39,290 bases of DNA, taken from the IMG/VR virus record IMGVR_UViG_3300042562_000542, positions 1 to 39,290 of that record, one strand, 5' to 3'. Source of the DNA: a virus. The notes beneath the pieces are model-generated. The model had not been told where the DNA came from. It made no database searches and saw only the letters and a list, made by a program, of their open reading frames with translations. Of the stretch, positions 1 to 7,186 are shown piece after piece. Position 1 is the first letter of the stretch. The number at the start of each line of letters is the position of its first letter. A program made the translations under genes and the position numbers.

Positions 1-127
1 GCAAGTGTTTCAACGCCTGCATCTGTTTCATGCCACACATCAATCTGTATTGTATCAACATCGCTGCATGGCGTACCACTAATTTGAATCTCAGGGATAC
101 CTGAAATAACAAACCATGTTATATAAG
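1..127. repeat. Terminal direct repeat, copy 1 (circular assembly overlap)
   Basis: Bases 1-127 are identical to 39164-39290. The repeat lies inside a coding frame that reads straight across the join, and its length equals a common assembler k-mer (127). It is best read as the overlap left when a circular or circularly permuted genome is written as a linear contig. The unique genome length is therefore about 39,163 bases. Confidence 0.95.
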
Positions 128-233
128 GTTTTAACACATCTTGTGGCGCAGCACCATGCCTGTAAATTCTTGTGCTAACCGTACTCAAAACGGTAGAGTT
201 AGCACGCAAAATGGCGTAAATGTTTGGCAGCAT
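1..233 (-). CDS. Tail completion/terminator protein, DUF3168-like (5' part; continues across the contig join)
   Basis: The ATG at 233-231 overlaps the stop of the upstream gp10-like gene by one base (TAATG). The frame runs off the left edge and resumes at 39163, ending at the TAA at 39042-39040. Joined, it gives 118 residues, beginning MLPNIYAILRANS and ending ADIIQSR. Small proteins of this size and pattern (DUF3168 family) sit between the gp10-like protein and the tail tube gene in siphoviruses and are thought to close the tail tube at the head end. The family call rests on length, order and general pattern, not on a catalytic motif. Confidence 0.75.
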   Translation of the reverse strand, partial: MLPNIYAILRANSTVLSTVSTRIYRHGAAPQDVLKPYITWFVISGIPEIQISGTPCSDVDTIQIDVWHETDAGVETL

Positions 234-724
234 TACCTTACCCCTGCTTTTTGTTGACCAAGTTTGGCTACGATCGTATCAATTCTGCGCTTTAAGTCTG
301 AGACAACAAGATCAATTGTTTGCTGTGCGTAGCTGTTAAAAGCAGGCCGCAGCCAAGGTGTAGCAGGCTGATGCTCTGAGCCGTACTCCATTAGGTTCGC
401 CGTTTTAAGCGTTGTGACTTTGCCGCCACTTTGTTTATTGTATGACTTGTTTTTCACACGAACTAAATAACGCTCGCCCTTGCCGTCTAATGGCGCTTTG
501 CCGCGACTAGAAATAACGCTTTTTTCAAGTAATCCGGTTGATTGATCGCCGTTTTTGGCAATTTGTACGCCAAGATTTGCTTTGGCTTTGTCTTTCAGAA
601 AGCGTGCACCTTTGCCAAGCGCAAGTTTGACCGGCCCACCGCGCTTAGAGACTATCTCAGGTGGCAAAGATTGCAGGGTTTTCAACACTCCTGTTAATCC
701 GGATAATTGCATATCCACTTTCAT
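233..724 (-). CDS. HK97 gp10-like head-tail connector/tail component
   Basis: This 163-residue protein begins MKVDMQLSGLTGVLKTLQSL, typical of the HK97 gp10-like family, which works at the head-tail joint or as a tail completion factor. Near the C-terminus it has the family pattern 'ATPWLRPAFN' (about residues 121-130), followed by a helix rich in Asp and Arg. It lies between the class I methyltransferase gene and the DUF3168 gene. The start overlaps the methyltransferase stop as ATGA, which suggests translational coupling. Length is normal for the family. Confidence 0.85.
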   Translation of the reverse strand: MKVDMQLSGLTGVLKTLQSLPPEIVSKRGGPVKLALGKGARFLKDKAKANLGVQIAKNGDQSTGLLEKSVISSRGKAPLDGKGERYLVRVKNKSYNKQSGGKVTTLKTANLMEYGSEHQPATPWLRPAFNSYAQQTIDLVVSDLKRRIDTIVAKLGQQKAGVR

Positions 725-1344
725 ACCGATCTCCTAAACGCATAAGTCACAATGCCTTGCCTGCCTAAGTCGGATTCTTGCGTATTAAATTCGACTAAAT
801 CAAATCCTTGTGCAGCGCACCATCTGATAAAACCATCATGGGTAAAATACCACAGATGCTCGCTTGGCTTGTAATGTTTGCTTTGTGGTATTGCCTCAGG
901 GTGCGTGAAAATCGGCAGCGACACAAAGAGCCACTTTTTAACCCGTTTAAGCAGCTTTTCAGGCTTTGGCATGTGTTCTAGTGAATCCCAACACGAAATC
1001 GCCTCAGGTTCGATTGTAAGGGGATTAGTGAACGATCCGCGAGCCTTTAGCCACTTGATCGCTTGCTCGTTTATATCAAAGCCCCAACAGTTTGCATCTT
1101 GCACAAAGCGACCACCACCGATCCCAACGTCAACCAAGGCGTTGATATCATTGCCCATGTGTTTGCGCACAAAGTTAACACGCGCTTGCGTCAATACCGC
1201 CCCCATGTGCGAGGCATCGCGCTGCAAGTAGTCTTGCCAGTAGTCCTCTTGATAATCCATTGGTGGCGCAGGGTGAAACCCCATGCCGCGTTCAGGCCAC
1301 CAAATCAGGCAATTGTCGAATCCAATCGGTAAATTTATCTGCAT
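721..1344 (-). CDS. Class I SAM-dependent methyltransferase-like protein
   Basis: This 207-residue protein has a clear SAM-binding motif I, 'ALVDVGIGGGRFV' (about residues 69-81). An acidic strand end 'CWGFDINE' follows, then the motif IV-like 'ISCWDSLEHM', the arrangement of small-molecule or sugar methyltransferases of the Methyltransf_11/23 type. The N-terminal 'WWPERGMGFHP' looks like part of the conserved region, so I keep the ATG at 1344, although it makes a 53-base overlap with the upstream gene; Met21 (1284) is the alternative. The substrate is unknown. It sits with a GT9-like gene and an MptE-like gene inside the head-tail connector cluster, so modification of a glycan or of the virion is possible but not shown. 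Confidence 0.75.
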   Translation of the reverse strand: MQINLPIGFDNCLIWWPERGMGFHPAPPMDYQEDYWQDYLQRDASHMGAVLTQARVNFVRKHMGNDINALVDVGIGGGRFVQDANCWGFDINEQAIKWLKARGSFTNPLTIEPEAISCWDSLEHMPKPEKLLKRVKKWLFVSLPIFTHPEAIPQSKHYKPSEHLWYFTHDGFIRWCAAQGFDLVEFNTQESDLGRQGIVTYAFRRSV

Positions 1345-2131
1345 GGTGGCTTATCGTTTTATCACAATGATGTATCGGTTGAGTGCATTTGCAAAACTTG
1401 TCAGGTTCAATAAATTCAATTTTACTTAGATTCATGCAAGGGTCGGTGATTTTATTCTTGCTGTTATAACCACCATTGCCACCGTTGATAATCCATGCAG
1501 GCGTTTGGTAAGCAATTGCAGCCGGTACAATCCAACCAACGCCACCAACTACAACGCTTGCATGCTCAATTAGCGCCATTAGTTGGCGTACATCAAGCTC
1601 GCCTTTATGGTAAGTCACATCGGCATAAGGTAAAGGATTCTCTGCCCACTCTTTGCCATCTTCCAAGTCTGCGACAGAAACGACACAAAACCCCATTTCC
1701 CGTAAGATTTGTGCCGCCTCTGCCACATACTCAGGCTTGGGACTGCGCGTTTGTGCCATCCACTCCGCACGATGCGTGACAGGGCGAACGACAGCATACT
1801 TTTTGCCAAACTCAATAAGACCAAAGCTAGGCAAATCAAACTCTACAGGCTTGACACCACAAGTGTGTGTCATGCCCTTAATAATTCCATCAACACTGTA
1901 CTGAATCAGTCGCGCATGACCGTGTGGTTCTTTGTGCCACTTGTCATATCGAGCAACGTTCTTAGCCTGAGTACGCAGCGTGGTGTTTGACTTCACACAA
2001 TACACGCCCTCTAAATCTTCGTACAGTTCCGGCCAAGGCGTTTGTAAATACAATGGTTTTAAAGCCGCTTTAATAAAAGCGCGTTGATAAATGTTATCGC
2101 CTAGCCCTTTCATGCCATGATAAATTCTCAT
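1292..2131 (-). CDS. Glycosyltransferase-like protein (GT9/heptosyltransferase-like GT-B fold)
   Basis: This 279-residue protein opens with 'MKGLGDNIYQRAF', the Gly-rich loop that begins GT9-like enzymes. It later has 'ASVVVGGVGWIVPAAIAYQTPAW' in two stretches (about residues 191-213), resembling the nucleotide-sugar binding half of the GT-B fold, followed by 'INGGNGGYNSKN'. The C-terminus has a Cys/His cluster (C247, C249, H254, H255, C256) that could bind a metal. ATG at 2131 overlaps the upstream head-closure stop by four bases. Phage proteins of this kind usually modify host surface glycans, DNA or virion proteins; which applies here cannot be told. Confidence 0.7.
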   Translation of the reverse strand: MRIYHGMKGLGDNIYQRAFIKAALKPLYLQTPWPELYEDLEGVYCVKSNTTLRTQAKNVARYDKWHKEPHGHARLIQYSVDGIIKGMTHTCGVKPVEFDLPSFGLIEFGKKYAVVRPVTHRAEWMAQTRSPKPEYVAEAAQILREMGFCVVSVADLEDGKEWAENPLPYADVTYHKGELDVRQLMALIEHASVVVGGVGWIVPAAIAYQTPAWIINGGNGGYNSKNKITDPCMNLSKIEFIEPDKFCKCTQPIHHCDKTISHHADKFTDWIRQLPDLVA

Positions 2132-2484
2132 TGCCCGTCATTTACGCCCGCTGTGCATTTAAGGCGGTACTCTTGCCGACCACTAAGGTCAGTTTCAATG
2201 CTGTGAATGTTAAACACTTTGCCATCCCACAAAATGCGCATTGCTTGGGTAAGGTCAGGAAACCATCGCATGTTAATCCTTGCGACAATCTCGCCCTGCA
2301 TTGCACTTGCCTGATTAAACTCGCGCCCCGCGCCTGTCAGAACCTCGGCAGGCACAGCATCAAGCACCGTGTCAGTATTGAGCATAACGTTTTGCCATGC
2401 AATCGACATGGCGCCCGTAGTCGTGTTTTGCGTCTCGATCTGCTCTTGTACAGCGACTCGATGACGTAACCTATAAGTTAACAT
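2128..2484 (-). CDS. Head closure protein (head-tail joining, SPP1 gp16/HK97-type)
   Basis: This 118-residue protein starts MLTYRLRHRVAVQEQ. It has the pattern of the Phage_H_T_join family: an N-terminal 'LRHRV..QE' strand, a central 'GREFNQASAMQGEIVARINMR' region (two short stretches here) and a C-terminal 'DGKVFNIHSIETD'. Such proteins form the ring that closes the portal channel after DNA packaging. It lies directly after the gp6-like connector and shares one base with it, the usual order portal, protease, capsid, connector, head closure, gp10. Confidence 0.85.
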   Translation of the reverse strand: MLTYRLRHRVAVQEQIETQNTTTGAMSIAWQNVMLNTDTVLDAVPAEVLTGAGREFNQASAMQGEIVARINMRWFPDLTQAMRILWDGKVFNIHSIETDLSGRQEYRLKCTAGVNDGQ

Positions 2485-2786
2485 TAAACACCCATTTCTA
2501 AACGATAAGGCATAAGTTTAATCTCTGCCGCACGCCGCAGCTTTTCAGCATCGTCAGGGCTTGCCTCATAATTTGCTTGAAGTAACAGCAGCACGCCAAT
2601 CTTAATGCTCCCTGGCACTGGGTCTGTTGTACTGATGTTTGAATTCCACTCAATCAAATCATCGCGATTCATAAACATTCGCGCCTCATCCTCTGCCGCA
2701 TCAAGCAGTAATTGCAACTTGGAATCGTCAGAATTATGAATGACGTCTAAAAATGATTTAGCTTCAGATAATGTAATTACGCTCAT
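2484..2786 (-). CDS. Head-tail connector protein (HK97 gp6-like)
   Basis: This 100-residue, mostly helical protein begins MSVITLSEAKSFLDVIHNSD. It has the family features: 'LSEAK.FL' at the start, 'DD.KLQLLLDAAEDEA' (about residues 20-34), a central tract often carrying charge changes, and a C-terminal 'RRAAEIKLMPYR'. Family members assemble as a ring under the portal (adaptor). Its ATG overlaps the stop of the upstream virion protein as ATGA. Length is normal for gp6-like connectors. Confidence 0.85.
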   Translation of the reverse strand: MSVITLSEAKSFLDVIHNSDDSKLQLLLDAAEDEARMFMNRDDLIEWNSNISTTDPVPGSIKIGVLLLLQANYEASPDDAEKLRRAAEIKLMPYRLEMGV

Positions 2787-3403
2787 GGTCTTTCTTCCCA
2801 GCGTGTTCTAAATACTCCGGTAGCGGTTGCCCCGTCAGTATTTTGCATTGAAATGTAAATGGTAGTAGGTGCAAATCCTTGAGGGTTTGCGTCATCCACA
2901 TGTTCGCCTTGTGCTTTATTTTGGTTTGTTCCAGAATAAAGTTTATACAAGTCGACAACTGTACCGCCGGTATGTGTGCCGCCCGTTGTCATAGTGACTT
3001 GTGGAGCATAAGATGATGCGCTTGTCATAGAGTTAGCTGCAATAATCGGCAAGCTTGTTGCCCACGTTCCTGATGCTGTACCACCTGTGCGCAATTCAAC
3101 GCGCAACTCAGCTAATTCAAGTTCAAATTGCAGCATTTGCAAAATAGTATTTACCGGAGATACCATGCGAATCACTCTAGTCGTGCCTGTCGGTATACTG
3201 TATTCGTAGAACGATCGAAACTCTCGCCCTGCAAAGAACCCAGTCTGTCCAACGTCTACGCGCATACGTGCGTAAGCGCCATCGCTATCGGTCATCAAGA
3301 CTTTAGGAGGATATGCCTCTACGCGCTCTGCCCAAGTGCCATCATTGCGATCCACAAGGCGCTTTGTAATGTCTTGCCAAAATCGCCAGTTTATATCCGA
3401 CAC
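2783..3403 (-). CDS. Putative virion structural/decoration protein
   Basis: This 206-residue protein has no enzyme motif. It is rich in Thr, Gly and Ser in beta-type stretches (about residues 105-185) and ends 'GVFRTRWEERP'. The first third is more charged and includes 'FFAGREFRSFYEY'. Proteins with this pattern and position between the capsid genes and the gp6-like connector are found in many siphoviruses and are thought to be virion components. The start overlaps the end of the MptE-like frame by 13 bases. The function is not known; structural role is inferred from context. Confidence 0.5.
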   Translation of the reverse strand: MSDINWRFWQDITKRLVDRNDGTWAERVEAYPPKVLMTDSDGAYARMRVDVGQTGFFAGREFRSFYEYSIPTGTTRVIRMVSPVNTILQMLQFELELAELRVELRTGGTASGTWATSLPIIAANSMTSASSYAPQVTMTTGGTHTGGTVVDLYKLYSGTNQNKAQGEHVDDANPQGFAPTTIYISMQNTDGATATGVFRTRWEERP

Positions 3404-3999
3404 AATGCCGCCTCTAAAGTGATTCGATCAAAACATTCTAACGCTGTTTCTCGCGTTGCGTTCACTATTTCAACATGCGCAAAATCATTTTTGAGTTTTA
3501 AAAACTCATCATGCCACGCCTCAATGCGCCCCGCATTACCAAGATGCTTAGGATGATCGCCATGCCAATGCGATTTACCGCCTGTTTTCTGACAATCAAA
3601 GCCAAGCAAAATAACCTTCTTTGCGCCTGCGTGCACTGCCGCACTAATTGCCCCCGCGCCGGAATTGGCGTAAGACCGCACCTTAGGCAGTTTGGTTACA
3701 TTAAAGCGCAAATCAATGCTATTTGTAGATAGCTTTCTACCCGTAAAATTGGCATTGACCTCATCACCATACGTTTGCCACCATTCTCGATCAATCGCAA
3801 ATAGTGCATCTGCCCATAAAGCAATGCGGAAAGTGGTATTAGCAACAATTACAAATCTTTTTTCGGTCTGCCGCGTTTCTTTGCGCCATCTTCTGACAAG
3901 CTCGGTGTCTGTTGGGGTAAGACTAGGGCCACTGGCGATACAGACGATTGTTCCACCAGTCCAGCAGCCTTGTAAGGGTTTTCGCGTATTACCTTTGTT
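3391..3999 (-). CDS. MptE-like (6-hydroxymethylpterin diphosphokinase-like/DUF115-type) protein, start codon unresolved
   Basis: The open frame runs from after a TGA at 4002-4000 to the TAA at 3391. It reads ...GGTIVCIASGPSLTPTD, then FVIVANTTFRIALWADALFA (about 3852-3793), then a C-terminal half with 'VILLGFDCQKTGGKSHWHGDHP'. These blocks (GPSL nucleotide loop, 'NTTFR..WADALFA D', 'GFD') are the pattern of phage MptE-like proteins. No ATG, GTG or TTG lies upstream of the GPSL block; the first is a TTG at 3711, which would remove it. The frame overlaps the preceding 93-residue gene by about 150 bases in the -1 frame. Either a non-standard start (an AAAGG at 3996-3992 precedes an ACG codon), a -1 frameshift, or a base error explains this. 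The biochemical role in the phage is unknown. Confidence 0.65.
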   Translation of the reverse strand, partial: NKGNTRKPLQGCWTGGTIVCIASGPSLTPTDTELVRRWRKETRQTEKRFVIVANTTFRIALWADALFAIDREWWQTYGDEVNANFTGRKLSTNSIDLRFNVTKLPKVRSYANSGAGAISAAVHAGAKKVILLGFDCQKTGGKSHWHGDHPKHLGNAGRIEAWHDEFLKLKNDFAHVEIVNATRETALECFDRITLEAALCRI

Positions 4000-4130
4000 T
4001 CATAAAGCTCAACATCTCCACGCTCTAAAAAAAAGCGTGCTTTGTGTTCGGGCAAATCGACAATATCGCCGTATATTAGCCGACCAAGTTTGTCATCAAG
4101 TAAAGTTTTTTTCAAAATTGATACTTTCAT
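3849..4130 (-). CDS. Small conserved phage protein of the capsid region
   Basis: This 93-residue protein begins MKVSILKKTLLDDK and has 'GDIVDLPEHKARFFLERGDVE' (two adjacent stretches). A low-complexity Pro/Ser tail follows, ending in a basic 'KKRGRPKKDL'. Short proteins with 'VDLP..A.F...G.VE.YETKV' directly after the major capsid gene are common in phages of Proteobacteria; their role is unknown, and a small head or connector component is likely. Its C-terminal half shares DNA with the MptE-like gene in another frame. No good Shine-Dalgarno site is seen: the nearest G-rich run is locked in the hairpin at 4140-4161. Confidence 0.65.
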   Translation of the reverse strand: MKVSILKKTLLDDKLGRLIYGDIVDLPEHKARFFLERGDVELYETKVIRENPYKAAGLVEQSSVSPVALVLPQQTPSLSEDGAKKRGRPKKDL

Positions 4131-4139
4131 TGTGTGAAA

Positions 4140-4161
4140 GCAAGGGGGCGAACCCCCTCGC
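4140..4161 (-). terminator. Strong hairpin between capsid gene and the next gene (terminator/attenuator or mRNA stabiliser)
   Basis: On the minus strand the sequence folds as AGGGGG-UUCG-CCCCCU, with a G-C extension below one mismatch. It begins about 20 bases after the capsid stop codon. Only a weak T-rich tail follows (TTGCTTTC), so partial termination or protection of the capsid mRNA end is more likely than a full stop. Confidence 0.55.
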
Positions 4162-4180
4162 TATTCTCCCTCAAAGGTTT

Positions 4181-5320
4181 CTAGACGGTGAAGTTACCAT
4201 ACAACAGACCGGCAGGGCGATCAACGCCCAAACCAAGTCTTTCTTCAGCCCTAATTGTAACGAGGTTGTTGGTAAAATCAGCATTGATGTAGCCCATTTC
4301 AACGGTAGCGCCTTGGCGGTTGTACAGCACGCAAGATGCATCGATTGCGCCAACCAAGAATTTGCCCGAAGCCATGTTGTTAGACAAGACCACACGCAAA
4401 CCGAAAGGATTAGTACCAGCATCCATCCCTGGCATACCGTAGAGATACTCACCTTTACCGCCGGTGTATGTCTCGCGTGTACGCTCCATTGCGCCCCAAT
4501 TGGCAGGGTTAACGATAACTGTGTCAGGCATATTGCCGGTTGCCCACAATGCATATTTAGCGCGGTTAATCGCATCAACAAGCAAATCGCTAGTCGATGG
4601 AGTGTATGCGGTAAAGTTGCCGCTGTCGGTCAAGCCTGACAGGTTAGGTGATGTACCGTTACCGTTAAGCAATTGGGCATCAACACGTTGAGCCAACCCA
4701 TCGCGCAAACGTGTGTCAATGTAAGCCATGATCGCAGGCGCATCAGCCAAAAGCTGATTCGATACTTTGATCCAATGTGCCACGGTAGTGATCGGCACAT
4801 TGTATTGCTCAAAAGTCACATCCGATTCAGCTTTGGCAGAACCTTGGCTTGCCTCAGCAGCATCGTTTGTCCATGAGGCTTCACGCAGGCTATTAACCAT
4901 GTTTGAAGTAACAGGGATTGCGCGGAAAAGCTCGCGGATTGTCAAAGGAGCAAAGTTGCCACGAATAATCGCAGGCTGATTCTGTGCAAACACAGTAGTC
5001 GAACCGGAGGTTACAGTGTTCTTTACTTCAATGCGAGCACGTTGTGTCTGACCAGCCATCAATTGCTTGAATTGCTCAGACTTCACAAACTCAGCCCCCG
5101 CCGACAACATAGGCGCAGATTCTTTTTTAGCCGAATCCATTTTCTGAGAAATTTCGGTAATGGTTGATTCAAACTTTTCGCTTAGTGCGCGAAGTTCGCC
5201 CTTTACCAATTCATCGGCTTTGCCCAAGTCAGAGACCTGTGCATCATATTTTGACATTGCGTGCTCGATAGCTTTACCGTGAGCGTCAAGTGCTGCTTTG
5301 ATTTCGATTTCAGTAGACAT
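4181..5320 (-). CDS. Major capsid protein, HK97 fold
   Basis: This 379-residue protein has the HK97 gp5-like layout. The first ~95 residues form a charged, helical delta-like domain (for example 'LRALSEKFESTITEISQKMD'), which acts as internal scaffold. Then comes the mature part with 'TVTSGSTTVFAQNQPAII' (about 104-121), the N-arm region 'TIRELFRAIPVTSN' and the E-loop/P-domain. The C-terminal part has 'NPFGLRVVLSNNM' and 'RAEERLGLGVDRP'. Cleavage of the delta domain by the protease encoded just upstream is expected from the family; the exact site is not evident. The ATG at 5320 is preceded by AAGGA at good spacing. Confidence 0.95.
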   Translation of the reverse strand: MSTEIEIKAALDAHGKAIEHAMSKYDAQVSDLGKADELVKGELRALSEKFESTITEISQKMDSAKKESAPMLSAGAEFVKSEQFKQLMAGQTQRARIEVKNTVTSGSTTVFAQNQPAIIRGNFAPLTIRELFRAIPVTSNMVNSLREASWTNDAAEASQGSAKAESDVTFEQYNVPITTVAHWIKVSNQLLADAPAIMAYIDTRLRDGLAQRVDAQLLNGNGTSPNLSGLTDSGNFTAYTPSTSDLLVDAINRAKYALWATGNMPDTVIVNPANWGAMERTRETYTGGKGEYLYGMPGMDAGTNPFGLRVVLSNNMASGKFLVGAIDASCVLYNRQGATVEMGYINADFTNNLVTIRAEERLGLGVDRPAGLLYGNFTV

Positions 5321-5323
5321 GAT

Positions 5324-5974
5324 TTATTTCCTTAGTTTGAGTGATGCTGATTGAATGTATTTCAATAGTTCGCTGGCATCTTTTTCTGCATCACGATCCC
5401 CGTGAGTCAGTGCTTTGATACGACTTACCAGTGCAGTCGCATCAGCCCTAGAGAACCCGCCAGCATCGCGCAGTAAGGTTTCGATTTCTTTCAGCGTCTT
5501 GACTTCATCAAGTGCCGATTTAATATTACCAATTTGTGCATTAAGATCAGCCGGTGATTCGACTACGCTGATCTCAATTAAAGAGATTTCCTCAAGATCG
5601 AGGCCACCCGTTTGATTTGGTGTAAATTTAACAGGGCGATAGCCAATTGACAAGCCACTGATTGCACCGTGCATTAGGCTTGCGTACACATCCATCGCTT
5701 TTGAGTGCCCAGGGGTTAGTTCGCCCTCAACATATAAGCCTTTCTCATCTTCTTCCATGCGAGTCCATTTACCGATCACACCCGACTCATGGTTAAAGCG
5801 CAACTGTACAGGTCGATCACGATTTGCAATTGTCGAGGCATATGCACCCTCGATGATCGTATCACCGTAAGAGTCTACGCCACCATAAACAGAGGCATAG
5901 CCACTAAATAAGCCTTGTTTGCCCTCGTAGAATTTAAAGTCTACGGTTTCAATTGCATTAAGTTTGTGTAACAT
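5324..5974 (-). CDS. Prohead maturation protease (HK97 family, peptidase S78/U35)
   Basis: This 216-residue protein shows the family motifs: 'FSGYASVYGGVDSYGD' near residue 23, 'RFNHESGVIGKW' with the probable catalytic His62, and 'ISGLSIGYRP' (about 105-114) with the catalytic Ser, followed by 'EISVVESPADLNA'. It is a serine protease that trims the capsid protein scaffold domain and itself during head maturation. The start overlaps the end of the portal gene by 17 bases. The C-terminal ~60 residues are charged and helical. The gene stops three bases before the capsid start. Confidence 0.93.
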   Translation of the reverse strand: MLHKLNAIETVDFKFYEGKQGLFSGYASVYGGVDSYGDTIIEGAYASTIANRDRPVQLRFNHESGVIGKWTRMEEDEKGLYVEGELTPGHSKAMDVYASLMHGAISGLSIGYRPVKFTPNQTGGLDLEEISLIEISVVESPADLNAQIGNIKSALDEVKTLKEIETLLRDAGGFSRADATALVSRIKALTHGDRDAEKDASELLKYIQSASLKLRK

Positions 5975-7181
5975 TTGCCACTCCCTGCGAAGTCTGACCC
6001 AATTTGCTTAATTGCGTCATGTTCACTTGTGATAATAGATCGTCACCGCCTGCCATTTCAGGCCATCCCTCGATTCTGCGCACCTCGTTTGGTGTCAAAA
6101 TCGTGCCTGCAATCGCAGTCCGATAGCCTTCTAGCCTAGATTTTAAATCAGAACGTAGCAAACCCTCAAAATCAAACTCGAATTCGTATTCGTCTGCCTC
6201 TTCCGCTGAGAATAGATTAGCAGAAACAGATGCCTCGAAACGTTCAAGGTAAGGACGCAAGTTAATTTTATAAAAGCCGCTAACTAATTGCTCAATGCCG
6301 CTGCCCCAAGTGGTCGAGCCACTTGTGTCATTGACCAACACGCTCGGCACGCCAAACCATCGGCAGATTTCCTCAAGCTGAAACTTGCGCGACGATAATA
6401 GCTCAATGTCCTGAGGTGACATGGCCACAGGATCAAACTTCATGCCCATCTCAAGCACCAAGAGGCGTTCATCTGTGCCGGTGGTGAGCGTACTAAAGTT
6501 TGCGCGTACTTGATCTCGTTGTTCAGGTGTCAGCAAGCGATCGAGCGACAAAACACCGCTGCGCTTACCACCGTTTGTGTAGATTTTGGTGACAACTTGC
6601 TCGGCAGCTTGCGCAATACCAATCATATTGCGACCAAAAGCGAGAGGTGATTTGCCTACAATGCCGTTACCGTAAAGTTTAATATGCCAAATGGATGATT
6701 CTGCATATACATCTACGTTACCGTCAGCCTCATAAGCGTAGGCAATTGATCCATCATCGAGCAAGGACGGGGTTACTTGCGCGGACATTAGCGGCATAAT
6801 AGAGCGAATTTGACCGCCTAACCGGTCAATTTTTGCGTAAGCGTTGCCATGTAGCGACAAATTCAGCATCATGGTTTCAAAGAACTCTAGCCTAGTTTGG
6901 TATCTGTTTGGCTTTCGCGCCATCAATTTAGCAAACCAAAAGTCAGGGGCAAGTTCTCGCCCGTCTGAAGTCTTGCGATAAACGTTAACCGGTAAACTCG
7001 CTACGGTTTCTGACAAAAGCCGCACGCAAGCCCATACCGCTGATACTTGCATTGCCGTATCTTCTGTGACCGCGACCGCTGAGGGTGCTTCATAGCCTGG
7101 GGTCGGATACTGCACGCCACGGTTGCGTTGCGTAGTGTTACCACCTAACCACGACCACATTGATTGCCAAAAGGTTGCCAT
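5958..7181 (-). CDS. Portal protein, HK97 family
   Basis: This 407-residue protein has the portal pattern: 'VTEDTAMQVSAVWACVRLLSETVASLP' (given here as one motif of two halves, about residues 38-64), 'NLSLHGNAYAKI' near residue 110, 'IWHIKLYGNGIVGKSPL' near 165, and 'SRKFQLEEICRWFGVPSVLV' near 265. The dodecameric ring at one head vertex is the entry for DNA and the docking site for terminase and connectors. Spacing to terminase is six bases. Length is normal for the HK97 portal group. Confidence 0.95.
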   Translation of the reverse strand: MATFWQSMWSWLGGNTTQRNRGVQYPTPGYEAPSAVAVTEDTAMQVSAVWACVRLLSETVASLPVNVYRKTSDGRELAPDFWFAKLMARKPNRYQTRLEFFETMMLNLSLHGNAYAKIDRLGGQIRSIMPLMSAQVTPSLLDDGSIAYAYEADGNVDVYAESSIWHIKLYGNGIVGKSPLAFGRNMIGIAQAAEQVVTKIYTNGGKRSGVLSLDRLLTPEQRDQVRANFSTLTTGTDERLLVLEMGMKFDPVAMSPQDIELLSSRKFQLEEICRWFGVPSVLVNDTSGSTTWGSGIEQLVSGFYKINLRPYLERFEASVSANLFSAEEADEYEFEFDFEGLLRSDLKSRLEGYRTAIAGTILTPNEVRRIEGWPEMAGGDDLLSQVNMTQLSKLGQTSQGVANVTQT

Positions 7182-7186
7182 ATTTT

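Noticed and set aside
172-205. Inverted GTGCTAAC/GTTAGCAC pair as an operator
   Set aside because: It lies within the coding start of the DUF3168 gene and a pair of eight-base arms can occur by chance; it is only noted for likeness to the iteron core.
3692-4639. A 315-codon open frame on the + strand, antisense to the capsid gene
   Set aside because: It lies over the certain capsid and small capsid-region genes, has no ribosome site or family pattern, and antisense open frames of this size arise from codon bias in highly expressed genes.
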